DNA of 64,000 nucleotides, taken from an uncultured Bacilli bacterium (lineage in GTDB: Bacteria; Bacillota_I; Bacilli_A; RF39; UBA660). Under the pieces are notes generated by a model. That model worked only from the letters and a program-made list of their open reading frames with translations. It was not told where the DNA came from and did no database searches. This document shows, piece by piece, positions 14,824 through 22,658 of the stretch (the first letter of the stretch is position 1; each line of letters opens with the position of its first letter). Position numbers and translations under genes: made by a program. The stretch covers positions 27,837 through 91,836 of the forward strand of contig CAKPSB010000005.1 of NCBI GenBank assembly GCA_934183155.1, written 5' to 3'.

Positions 14824-16806
14824 ATGAGGCTAGAGGATATTAATGGCTTAGGAATAACTACGCGAAAATATTTAAATGAACTTGGTATATATGATGTTTA
14901 TGATTTGATTAATTATTTTCCTTTTAGATATGAAATTATTGAAAACACTGATTTATCTTTGATTAAGGATGGAGATAAAGTGGTATTAGGTGGTATAATT
15001 CAAAATGTGCCAAATATTTTTCATTTTAGTAAGAAGTTAAATAAAATGAGTTTTCATTTGGATACTGGTAGGTTTATAACTAATGTTACTATATTTAATA
15101 GAGGCTTTTTAAAAAGTAAGTTGAATGTTGGAACTGTTGTGACGGTTATTGGTAAATATGATCAAAAACATAATAATATTACGGCAAGTGATATTAAATT
15201 TGGTTTAATTGAAAAAACATTAATTGAGCCAATTTATCATAGTTCATTTAAAATAACTAGTGCAAAAATTTCTAAAATTATAAATATGGTTTTAGATAAG
15301 GTAGAAGTTTTAGATTATGTGCCTAGTAAATTTAACAAAAAATATTTGTTTATGGATAAGAATAAGGCTATTTTGATTGCTCATAATCCTAAAGATAAAA
15401 ATAGTTTGATGGCGGCTTTGAAAAAATTAAAATATGAGGAACTATTTTTGTTTATGTTGAAGATTAATTATTTAAAAATGTCTAATGATAAAAATTTGGG
15501 AATTAGTCGTGATATTGCGTTTTCGAATGTACTTGAAATAGAAAAAAAACTTCCTTTTGAATTAACCAGTGATCAGTTAAAAGCGGTAAGAAGTATATAT
15601 GACGATTTACTTAGTAAAAAAAGTATGAATAGGCTATTACAAGGTGATGTTGGGAGTGGAAAAACGGTGGTAGCTTTCATTAGTTTATATATAAATTTTT
15701 TATCGGGATATCAAGGAGCATTGATGGCACCAACTGAAATTTTAGCTACTCAGCATTATAATAATTTTATAAAGCTTTTTCCAAATTTAAATACTGTTTT
15801 ACTTACGGGTAAATTAAAGACTAAAGATAGGAAACTAGTACTGGATTTAATTAAAAAGGGTGAGGCTGATATTATTATAGGAACTCATGCTTTGATAAGT
15901 GAGGATGTTGTTTATAATAATTTGGGTTTGGTAATTACTGATGAACAGCATAGATTTGGAGTTGTTCAAAGAGGAAATTTGAAAAATAAAGGTATTACGC
16001 CAGATATTTTATATATGAGTGCGACGCCTATTCCTAGAACTTATGCATTGACATTATATGGTGATATGGATATTTCTAGTATTAGAACTATGCCAAGTGG
16101 TAGAAGACCGGTAAAAACTTTGCTGAAGAAAAATAGTGAAATAACGGATGTTTTATATATGATGCTTGCTGAAATTAAGAAGCATCATCAAGTTTATGTT
16201 ATTGCGCCTTTGGTTGAAGAAAGCGATAAAATTGATTTAGAGAATATATATAATTTGGAAGAAAAAATGAATAAAGCTTTTGGCAAAATATGTCATATAG
16301 GAGTATTACATGGAAAAATGAAAGCCTTCGAAAAAGCTGAGGTTATGGAAAAGTTTAAAAATAATGAAATACAGATTTTAATAAGTACAACGGTTATTGA
16401 AGTTGGGGTTGATGTTGCTAATGCTACTATGATGGTTATTTTTGATAGTTATCGTTTTGGTCTTTCTGCTTTACATCAATTGCGTGGAAGAGTTGGCAGG
16501 AGTTCACTTGAGAGTTATTGTATTCTTATTAGTGATAAAGAAACTAAACGGTTAGAGGTTTTGACTAAAACTAATGATGGGTTTAAGGTTAGTGAAGAAG
16601 ATTTTAAATTGAGAGGCGGCGGTGATATATTTGGTGTACGTCAAAGTGGTGATATGAATTTTAAATTAGCTAATGTTAAAAATGATTATGATATGCTTTT
16701 AAGAGCAAAAGAAGATAGTGAAGAATTTATGAAAAATCATGATTTTGAGGATGAGAAGTATGCTTATATTAGAAAAATTGTTATTAATTCTACTAATTTA
16801 GATTGA
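14824..16806 (+). CDS. recG: ATP-dependent DNA helicase RecG
   Basis: RecG regresses stalled forks and migrates branched DNA. The 660-residue product has an N-terminal wedge/OB region (about 1-230; MRLEDINGLGITTRKYLNEL, VVLGGIIQN), then two helicase domains: the ATP loop GDVGSGKT at about 273-280, LMAPTEILATQHY, ITDEQHRFGV (DExH box, about 372), YMSATPIPRT, GVLHGKMK, STTVIEVGVDVANATMMVIFD, LHQLRGRVGR and the RecG-type FKLRGGGDIFGVRQSG. GGGAGAAAAT precedes the ATG at 14824; in-frame codons upstream lie in the hairpin region. Its order after rpoZ is not unusual in Bacilli. Confidence 0.96.
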   Translation: MRLEDINGLGITTRKYLNELGIYDVYDLINYFPFRYEIIENTDLSLIKDGDKVVLGGIIQNVPNIFHFSKKLNKMSFHLDTGRFITNVTIFNRGFLKSKLNVGTVVTVIGKYDQKHNNITASDIKFGLIEKTLIEPIYHSSFKITSAKISKIINMVLDKVEVLDYVPSKFNKKYLFMDKNKAILIAHNPKDKNSLMAALKKLKYEELFLFMLKINYLKMSNDKNLGISRDIAFSNVLEIEKKLPFELTSDQLKAVRSIYDDLLSKKSMNRLLQGDVGSGKTVVAFISLYINFLSGYQGALMAPTEILATQHYNNFIKLFPNLNTVLLTGKLKTKDRKLVLDLIKKGEADIIIGTHALISEDVVYNNLGLVITDEQHRFGVVQRGNLKNKGITPDILYMSATPIPRTYALTLYGDMDISSIRTMPSGRRPVKTLLKKNSEITDVLYMMLAEIKKHHQVYVIAPLVEESDKIDLENIYNLEEKMNKAFGKICHIGVLHGKMKAFEKAEVMEKFKNNEIQILISTTVIEVGVDVANATMMVIFDSYRFGLSALHQLRGRVGRSSLESYCILISDKETKRLEVLTKTNDGFKVSEEDFKLRGGGDIFGVRQSGDMNFKLANVKNDYDMLLRAKEDSEEFMKNHDFEDEKYAYIRKIVINSTNLD

Positions 16807-16840
16807 TGTGTAAACTATACATTAATGGGATGTGAAATTA

Positions 16841-16974
16841 TTGACTTTTAGATTTGAATAAACTATACTTTTAGTGCATAGGTAGTTTTGCTTATGCAAG
16901 GTTTCTTATTTATGATTTTAATATGAATAAGTAATCTTTACCCCCTGAAGAGAGCCGCTTGGCTCTCATTTTTG
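16841..16974 (+). ncRNA. Predicted small RNA with own promoter, exposed C-rich motif and terminator
   Basis: TTGACT (16841-16846), 17 bases, TATACT (16864-16869) predicts a start at about 16876. From there: hairpin GCATA...TATGC (16876-16897), hairpin CTTATTTAT...ATGAATAAG (about 16905-16931, one G-U pair), an unpaired TTTACCCCCTGAAG, then GAGAGCC-GCTT-GGCTCTC (16950-16967) and ATTTTTG. No open frame fits. A roughly 99-base RNA exposing ACCCCC ahead of its terminator resembles Gram-positive regulators that pair with Shine-Dalgarno sequences. Promoter and terminator are seen; RNA identity and targets are inference. Confidence 0.6.
16941..16955 (+). repeat. Direct repeat, left copy (possible attachment site)
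   Basis: CCCCCTGAAGAGAGC occurs here and, identically, at 21917-21931. The pair brackets the segment holding the restriction remnant, the large nuclease-like gene and two minus-strand genes. Both copies are followed by a terminator-like hairpin and, about 70 bases on, by a GGTnCCAA-type motif. Confidence 0.55.
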
Positions 16975-17196
16975 TTTTAAAGCCAGTGTTTATAATGGTT
17001 TTTGATTTTTGAAATTAAAATATTTGGTCCAATTTTGGTCCAATTTTATTTGGCATTTTCCCACATTTTTGCCCATTTTATAAGGAATTAAAAGGAAGTT
17101 GCTTGGTACCAAGATAATTATGTATAAGGCATAAAAATCGTATGTAATTTGTGTCTATTATTAAAAAGTTGTAATTACAAATGCCTAGAAACTTTT
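16975..17196. other. Non-coding stretch with tandem TTTTGGTCCAA
   Basis: No gene is supported between the small RNA terminator and the restriction fragment. An 11-base unit TTTTGGTCCAA recurs in tandem at about 17023-17047, followed by TTTGGCATTTTCCCAC and TTTTTGCCCATTTT. Such arrays resemble arm sites beside tyrosine-integrase attachment sites, but no integrase is present on this side. Confidence 0.4.
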
Positions 17197-17454
17197 ATGA
17201 ATAGTAAAAAGAAAGAAGAGCTAGATAAGATAATTGTAGAAGAGAATCCTAATAAAGAAGAAACATATAACTTTATTCAAAGATCATTTGAACAGGGAAG
17301 AGTAGAAACTAATGGTACAGAAGTATCAACAATACTTCCTCCAATGAGTATGTTTACTCCTAATAATGATAGACAAGAAAAGAAGAATAAAGTTATAGAT
17401 AAACTATTAGAATTCTTTGATAAATTCTTCAGTATATCTAACAATAAATTCTAA
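17197..17454 (+). pseudogene. C-terminal fragment of a type I restriction R subunit (HsdR remnant)
   Basis: An 85-residue frame whose sequence fits the extreme C-terminus of HsdR proteins as I know them: EELDKIIVEENPNKEETYNFIQRSF, then TNGTEVSTILPPMSMF, then NKVIDKLLEFFDKFFSI. Nothing of the helicase or nuclease domains is present upstream and no matching hsdM or hsdS is nearby, so this is probably the stump left when a type I restriction locus was lost or replaced. No good ribosome site precedes the ATG at 17197. It could instead be a free-standing small protein; a database search would separate the two. Confidence 0.55.
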
Positions 17455-17462
17455 TTTAGTGG

Positions 17463-17521
17463 TATAATATAAATAAATAATAGAGTGTGTTTCATTTTTA
17501 AGATGGAATATGCTCTTTTTT
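17463..17521 (+). promoter_or_regulatory. Extended -10 promoter followed by terminator/attenuator in the leader of the large gene
   Basis: TG-G-TATAAT (-10 at 17463-17468) predicts an RNA starting near 17475. Almost at once the RNA can form a 14-bp stem (17482-17495 with 17503-17516, four G-U pairs, 7-base loop) ending in six T. The ribosome site AGGAGG and ATG of the large gene come just after. Transcripts from this promoter would terminate before the gene unless the hairpin is prevented. Confidence 0.6.
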
Positions 17522-17537
17522 AGTTAGGAGGAATATA

Positions 17538-20500
17538 ATGATTCCAGAATTAGTTTTTAATAATAATATGGAAAAATTAAATAAAGAGGATGCCGAAGCA
17601 ATAAAACATTTAAGAGAAGAATTAAAAAATTATAATATGATTGATTTTCTATTACAAATATCTGGATTAATTTTAATTCCTGAAAATCAAAGCAAATCGG
17701 TTATTTTTCAAGCAATTATAAGTACGGCTCTATCATTAAAGCACGATGATTTTAAGAGTGAAAATATCATGAGTCGCAATAAGCTTGAGTACTTTATTAA
17801 AGAATTTTCAAATCTTAATAGAAAATATATGATAGATCCTCCTGAATTTCCTTTTGCATTACCTGCCATTTATTATGGAAATTATCATTTGTTTATGGGA
17901 GCTAGCACGTTAGCTCCACATTATTTAGATCATATGTTAAAAATATTAGGTGTCCATAAAGATGACTTTCCATATGAAGATTATAGAAAATTTAATACTG
18001 TTGTTAAGGGTTTACTAAATGTATCCGAGTTTGTTTATAATTCATTAAATATTAAACTTAATGATTTAAAATCTTTTAATAAAGATATTGATATCAAAAT
18101 ACCTTCAGCTAGCGTTCTTAAATCCAGTAAAGAAACAGTGACTTTTAGTAAAGAAGATATGGTTGAATTATTTGGAGAACAATATGAACAACTTGTTATT
18201 GAATTTGGAGAAATAAGTATTGATGAAATAGATGATTTCGATAATCAGAAGTTTTATCGTAAACCATTTGTTAGATATGGTGAGAAATTTGTTTTGGTAG
18301 ATTGCACTGTTATTATCATGCTATTAATGGATATGATAATTAAGTTTTTCATGTCATATAAAATTGATGTTCTAAAAGATTATAATCTTTTGCTTTTACA
18401 GGACTTGCATAGAGATTTTACACGCATGGGTTTCCAATTATTAGATAGCAAACAATTTGAATTGGAACTTGAAAGTAATAATATAGTTGATGAATCTATA
18501 TATTTGTGTGGCAATGATATAGTTTTTTACAATATTGTTTTATTTGATGATGGAAAAGACTATGAAACTAACAAAGAATATAAATATTCAATAAATAATA
18601 ATTATATAAGTAATCGAATAAAAAAGGTCAAAAAACAATTATTAAAACATGGTTTTAAAGAAGATAAAATTGTAGTAATCATTACTCCGACAACTATTGG
18701 TAGAAATACTATATGCGCAGTATATTTGAATTCTAATAAAAATTTACTAATGCTTTCTCCATATGAATTAACGTCAATATGTATTAATGAGTCTGAAGAA
18801 AATATGTTTTTATACAAGTATATTGTCGCTAGAAATAGATTAAAACATTATAAAAAGAATTTGTTTACTGAACTAAATTTTGTTGCTTTTTTTTCTGAAA
18901 GAGATAAATCATTCTATCTAGGTAATGAATGTGATTCAAAAGAAGCATCATTGTTTTTTATTGGTGAATATAGTAGTGATTATATTTTAAAATCTTATAT
19001 AAAAAATGGTTATCACTTAGCTCTTTTTAGTAGAACATCTTTATTAGAAGTGATGAAAAAGGAAGATGGAGTTTGTTTTGCTCCTGGATTATTTTATAAG
19101 CGTCAATTAAACAATTTGCTTGAATTTAATAAATTTAATATATGGGTTTTAAGCGAAGAAAATATTGATAATAATTCTTATCATATAACAAATCTAATTA
19201 TAGATATGATTTCATATTGGTTAAATCAATTTTCAACATTATTTAAAGATTTGAATGGAGTGTTTAAAATTAATATTCATTGTGATCCATCAATATATAT
19301 TACACATTATGATAAAGATAGCAAAGTTGGTAAAATATTATTCAATATTAATAGTAGACAGTTAGACATTACTTTCGAAAAAAACTCTTTAAGGTATTTC
19401 GAATCCACTGATAATGATAAAGAAAAAGATTTTATATCTAATATAGTAAAGAAAATATGTGAAATCTATCAAATTGAGTATCCAAGTGAGTTGATTAATC
19501 AGATTTTTAGTAATAAGTATAAAAAGAAACTAATTATTATGAATTCTAATGATGATGGGTATATGCTTCCTTTTGAAGATGAATGTGTTTTATGCGTTAG
19601 TAATGTTATTTCAAATTTGATAATAGATGATGTAGGACTATATTTAAAAGATGACAAAAAAATACCTTATGGGAAAATAGAAGATTATAAAATTTTAAAT
19701 GATGTCGTTGGACATCTATACAATAATATTCTGAAGAACATTAAAAAGTATAATAAGCGTCAGTTAATAGATTTTTTATATCTAGAGTTTGAAAAAAATT
19801 TATCATCATTATTAATAAGGCAAGCAAATTATGCTAGCAATTTAGTATGTTATCCTGATAGAAAAAAAGAGATAGATGAAAAGATAAATGATTTGAATCG
19901 AACTTCAGTCGCATTAAAATTTATCATAGAATTAGTTTCATCAATTAAAATAGATGGAACCGATGATATTTCGCTATATGAAATTGAATATATTTTAACA
20001 GAAGCTTCCAAAATAATTGATTATGCATATACATGTGATATTTACAACTATAAAATGGCCGATAATACATTAACCTTATTAAATTCTAATCGATTAGGGT
20101 ACAATAAAGATTTCTTGATAAGGGCAAACCATTTTTTAAAAAATGCAAAGATGGGTAGGATGGGATCCAGAGCAAAAGATAAACAAAAAATGATATCGCA
20201 ATATGAAACTGAGAAAAAAGATATTCCTGGATTTGAAGAGGCTTTTGAAGATGAATTTGGATTTGCATTTAAAGATTTTACTGAAGTAACTGTATCATTG
20301 TTGGAAATAGCTGAGGATAAAAATGGTGACTTTAACACATTGTATTCAACGACTATAAAAGAACTAAAAGATCACATAAAAAATAAAGTTAGTGATGATA
20401 CTTTAAATAAAATTATTTTATATTTATCTCAAGTTGAAAGAGAAGATTATTTAAATCCGCCTACACCATATCGAAATGTAGATGTATTTCCATGGAGAAA

Positions 20501-21137
20501 CAATAGGGAACTTTCATTAAATAGAAAACCACTTATTATTTATAAAGACGAAATTATTTATGGCTATAGGTCTCTTTTAAATGCGATATACTTTTTGTTC
20601 GAAATAATTAATAATGCTACATTTAAGGCAAGAAGCAAAAAGATGAAAACTTACCTTGGTATTATAAACAAACAAAGTGGAGAAGACTTTAACGAAAAAG
20701 TATATAATTATTTGTGTACATTTCCAAATTCCATTGTAGATAAAAAAGTTAGTAAAATTAATGGTATAAAAATTAATGATTCAGATAAGAATACATTAGG
20801 AGATATTGATGTACTTTTTATCTCTAAAAAGTTTAAAAGAATTATTGTATGTGAAGTTAAAAATTTTGAATTATCAAGAAATATGTATGAAATGTATAAT
20901 GAATACCATGATTTGTTTGACCCTGATAATGAAAAAAGCTTTTATAATAAGCATATGAAAAGAGTAGAGTGGTGCAAAGATCATATTATGGATATTATTC
21001 AACATTATGGCTTAGAAAAGAAAAAATGGAGAATTGATTATTGCTTTATTGTTAATGAACCTTTGATAAGTGATAAAGCCATGAAAGTTAATATAAATGC
21101 TTATGTATTAGAAAATATAGATAAATTCATTAAATAA
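17538..21137 (+). CDS. Large unknown protein with C-terminal PD-(D/E)XK nuclease-like domain (defence candidate)
   Basis: 1199 residues, no signal peptide or convincing membrane helix, no ATPase or helicase motif. The first about 1000 residues match nothing I know. The end carries a restriction-endonuclease-like core: Glu in DFNEKVYNYL (about 1052), GDIDVLFIS (about 1087-1095), then IIVCEVKNFE with E-x-K at about 1105-1107, the layout of NERD/Mrr-type PD-(D/E)XK nucleases. TTAGGAGG precedes the ATG. It lies alone, where a type I restriction system seems to have been, between direct repeats and beside ssb-like and integrase-like traces. A single-gene anti-phage nuclease is a reasonable guess; repair or plasmid functions are alternatives. 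Confidence 0.7.
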   Translation: MIPELVFNNNMEKLNKEDAEAIKHLREELKNYNMIDFLLQISGLILIPENQSKSVIFQAIISTALSLKHDDFKSENIMSRNKLEYFIKEFSNLNRKYMIDPPEFPFALPAIYYGNYHLFMGASTLAPHYLDHMLKILGVHKDDFPYEDYRKFNTVVKGLLNVSEFVYNSLNIKLNDLKSFNKDIDIKIPSASVLKSSKETVTFSKEDMVELFGEQYEQLVIEFGEISIDEIDDFDNQKFYRKPFVRYGEKFVLVDCTVIIMLLMDMIIKFFMSYKIDVLKDYNLLLLQDLHRDFTRMGFQLLDSKQFELELESNNIVDESIYLCGNDIVFYNIVLFDDGKDYETNKEYKYSINNNYISNRIKKVKKQLLKHGFKEDKIVVIITPTTIGRNTICAVYLNSNKNLLMLSPYELTSICINESEENMFLYKYIVARNRLKHYKKNLFTELNFVAFFSERDKSFYLGNECDSKEASLFFIGEYSSDYILKSYIKNGYHLALFSRTSLLEVMKKEDGVCFAPGLFYKRQLNNLLEFNKFNIWVLSEENIDNNSYHITNLIIDMISYWLNQFSTLFKDLNGVFKINIHCDPSIYITHYDKDSKVGKILFNINSRQLDITFEKNSLRYFESTDNDKEKDFISNIVKKICEIYQIEYPSELINQIFSNKYKKKLIIMNSNDDGYMLPFEDECVLCVSNVISNLIIDDVGLYLKDDKKIPYGKIEDYKILNDVVGHLYNNILKNIKKYNKRQLIDFLYLEFEKNLSSLLIRQANYASNLVCYPDRKKEIDEKINDLNRTSVALKFIIELVSSIKIDGTDDISLYEIEYILTEASKIIDYAYTCDIYNYKMADNTLTLLNSNRLGYNKDFLIRANHFLKNAKMGRMGSRAKDKQKMISQYETEKKDIPGFEEAFEDEFGFAFKDFTEVTVSLLEIAEDKNGDFNTLYSTTIKELKDHIKNKVSDDTLNKIILYLSQVEREDYLNPPTPYRNVDVFPWRNNRELSLNRKPLIIYKDEIIYGYRSLLNAIYFLFEIINNATFKARSKKMKTYLGIINKQSGEDFNEKVYNYLCTFPNSIVDKKVSKINGIKINDSDKNTLGDIDVLFISKKFKRIIVCEVKNFELSRNMYEMYNEYHDLFDPDNEKSFYNKHMKRVEWCKDHIMDIIQHYGLEKKKWRIDYCFIVNEPLISDKAMKVNINAYVLENIDKFIK

Positions 21138-21138
21138 A

Positions 21139-21172
21139 TAAGAGTCGAAATTAATCGGCTCTTTCTTTATGA
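21139..21172. terminator. Bidirectional terminator
   Basis: AAGAGTCGA-(6)-TCGGCTCTT (one G-U pair) then TTCTTT. It lies between the convergent large gene and the ssb-like gene and can serve both. Confidence 0.7.
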
Positions 21173-21432
21173 CTTAAAAATGATATTTTTTCTGCTTTAA
21201 TTATTAAACCATTTTCATCAGCATCTATTTTGCCCTTGATACCAATTAAAGAATTATCTTCACAATTGTTTATTATTTTATTTGCAACATCTGTGCTAGT
21301 AATAATTGGAATAGTTAAATCTCCATCTTCATCATTTATAACAATAACTAAACAAGAAACATTATCATCAATAATTTTTGTTGATCTATATCTTCCAAGC
21401 AAAAGACAATCTATCGTTAATCTCCTTATCAA
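21151..21432 (-). CDS. Single-strand DNA-binding-like OB-fold protein
   Basis: 93 residues or slightly fewer. The order CLLLGRYRST, NVSCLVIVIND, LTIPIITSTDVANKIINNC, SLIGIKGKIDADENGLIIKAEKISFLS is that of the small SSB-like OB-fold proteins found in phages and conjugative elements. The start is uncertain: ATG 21432 lacks a ribosome site and overlaps the upstream gene by 47 bases, while AAGGAG (21426-21421) is followed seven bases later by an in-frame ATA at 21414, where the conserved sequence begins. It is probably cotranscribed with the HTH gene upstream and is likely a mobile-element passenger. Confidence 0.6.
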   Translation of the reverse strand: MIRRLTIDCLLLGRYRSTKIIDDNVSCLVIVINDEDGDLTIPIITSTDVANKIINNCEDNSLIGIKGKIDADENGLIIKAEKISFLSHKERAD

Positions 21433-21664
21433 AGTATGCTATTGATTTAAGAAACTCTATATCTAGATCAAAGTACTTGATGACTTCTTTAGTAGGTATA
21501 CAATAAGCAGACATAAACTTGTTAGGCTCTTTTTTTCTAAACTCTTTCTCAATGGATTGTTTAATTGTGCTAGCTGTTGAAGCAGAAACATTTGCTATCC
21601 TCATGATATCTTGATTAGAACACCAGGGTTTTGATATTATCTCTAATATTTCCTTAGCAATCAC
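21386..21664 (-). CDS. Small helix-turn-helix protein of mobile-element type
   Basis: 92 residues from a GTG at 21664, chosen because AAAGGAGG ends seven bases upstream; an in-frame TTG at 21682 is inside that site. Residues about 12-38 (KPWCSNQDIMRIANVSASTASTIKQSI) form a helix-turn-helix, followed by YCIPTKEVIKYFDL. It resembles small DNA-binding proteins of integrative elements and phages. The predicted product may regulate the element or help excision; neither is shown. Its 3' end overlaps the ssb-like frame. Confidence 0.55.
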   Translation of the reverse strand: MIAKEILEIISKPWCSNQDIMRIANVSASTASTIKQSIEKEFRKKEPNKFMSAYCIPTKEVIKYFDLDIEFLKSIAYFDKEINDRLSFAWKI

Positions 21665-21916
21665 ACAAATACCTCCTTTCAAAAGGTATTGTATTAATCA
21701 CTTATTTATTGGTATTAGTCAAGTATTTAGGACTAATTTTTATCGTACCTAAATGTCAAATATAACAAACTACAATAAAGTTGTAATGATAAATTTAGGC
21801 CTCATTTATGGTCTGATTATATGAATAATATAAGATAAAGCTTTGTATTTTATATACTAAAAACGCTTTGTAAAAGATTTGACAAAATGATAAATTTTCT
21901 AAGAAATCCCCATCGC
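21665..21916. other. Non-coding stretch upstream of the HTH gene
   Basis: No gene supported. It contains an ATTTAGG ... CCTAAAT inverted repeat (about 21730-21760) upstream of the minus-strand genes, possibly an operator, and a TTGACA (21879-21884) without a good -10. Confidence 0.35.
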
Positions 21917-21931
21917 CCCCCTGAAGAGAGC
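21917..21931 (+). repeat. Direct repeat, right copy (possible attachment site)
   Basis: Identical to 16941-16955. Here too a hairpin follows: GAGAGCGA pairs with TCGTTTTC through G-U pairs (21926-21951), then ATTTTTT. About 70 bases further lies GGTATCCAAATAGGTACCC, paralleling the left copy's GGTCCAA array. Confidence 0.55.
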
Positions 21932-22067
21932 GATTAACTTATGTCGTTTTCATTTTTTACAGGTAATGTAGGGCTTTATGCCATTTGATATATGTATTAG
22001 GTATCCAAATAGGTACCCATTTTAATTTAGTTTGTCTATAATATTAATTATTTCATTTAATTGATTC

Positions 22068-22171
22068 TTAAATAGTGTTTAATGTCTCATCTATTTTTGC
22101 GTGTTCTAATACTTTGCTACAACATGTATAGTAGAACCACTATTAATTAAAGGCGATGGACAACGTAAAAA
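22068..22171 (-). pseudogene. Remnant of a tyrosine recombinase (integrase) C-terminus
   Basis: On the minus strand one frame reads LRCPSPLINSGSTIHVV and, after a one-base frameshift near 22116, SKVLEHAKIDETLNT then a stop. Together they align with the catalytic end of phage-type integrases: the LRxxxxxxLxxxG block, the VVSKVLGHxxI block with its His, and the TLNT part just before the catalytic Tyr, which is missing. The upstream half of the gene is absent or unrecognisable. Its 3' end points at the repeat at 21917, the usual geometry of an integrase beside its attachment site. Confidence 0.5.
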
Positions 22172-22300
22172 ATAAAAATCGACATTATTTAGATGTTAAT
22201 AAAATGTATGCAAAGGTGAAATTAGGTGATGAAACATTAAAATTATTGAAGTTATGAAAATTATGATAGTAAAATTAATTTAAAATTTACTTTATTGTCT

Positions 22301-22329
22301 TTGCTAACACCCCCTAGGAGTGTTATAAT
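22301..22329 (+). promoter_or_regulatory. csoR promoter with CsoR operator as its spacer
   Basis: TTGCTA (22301-22306), exactly 17 bases, TATAAT (22324-22329). The whole spacer, ACACCCCCTAGGAGTGT, is the near-palindromic C-tract/G-tract site of CsoR repressors. Bound CsoR would cover both promoter elements; Cu(I) should release it. Confidence 0.8.
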
Positions 22330-22349
22330 TATATGCGGAGATGAAATAT

Positions 22350-22658
22350 ATGCAAAATAAATGTGAACATTGTTCATCTTGTACAAAAAGTACTCATAGA
22401 GATGAAGAGATAAAGAAAAAACTAAATAAAAGACTTAAAACTATAGAGGGTCAAATTCGTGGCATTGAAAATATGATAGATGAAGATAAATATTGTAATG
22501 ATATATTAGTTCAACTTTTAGCAATAAATAAATCTATTAAAAGTGTTAGTAATGAAATATTTAAAAATCATTTATCTACATGTGTTGTTAGAGATATTAA
22601 AAATGATGACCCAAAGATAATTGATGAAGTAATGGAGCTAATTAGGAGACTTAATTAA
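22350..22658 (+). CDS. csoR: Copper-sensing repressor CsoR
   Basis: 102 residues, three-helix CsoR/FrmR family. The Cu(I) ligands are visible as Cys49 (DKYCNDIL), His74 and Cys78 (NHLSTCV), the C-H-C set that defines copper sensors. The N-terminus is Cys-rich (CEHCSSC), common in Bacillota members. The ATG at 22350 is preferred, since GCGGAG directly abuts the earlier ATG at 22341. CsoR leaves DNA when loaded with Cu(I); its operator lies in the promoter just upstream, so the operon is autoregulated. The stop shares a base with the next start (TAATG). Confidence 0.92.
   Translation: MQNKCEHCSSCTKSTHRDEEIKKKLNKRLKTIEGQIRGIENMIDEDKYCNDILVQLLAINKSIKSVSNEIFKNHLSTCVVRDIKNDDPKIIDEVMELIRRLN

Noticed and set aside
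17023..17047. CRISPR-like repeats (TTTTGGTCCAA)
   Set aside because: Only two 11-base units directly abut, with no spacers; no CRISPR array or cas gene was found anywhere in the window.
22156..22257. A 33-codon plus-strand frame (MDNVKNKNRHYLD...)
   Set aside because: It has no good ribosome site and lies antisense to the integrase remnant, which explains the sequence better.
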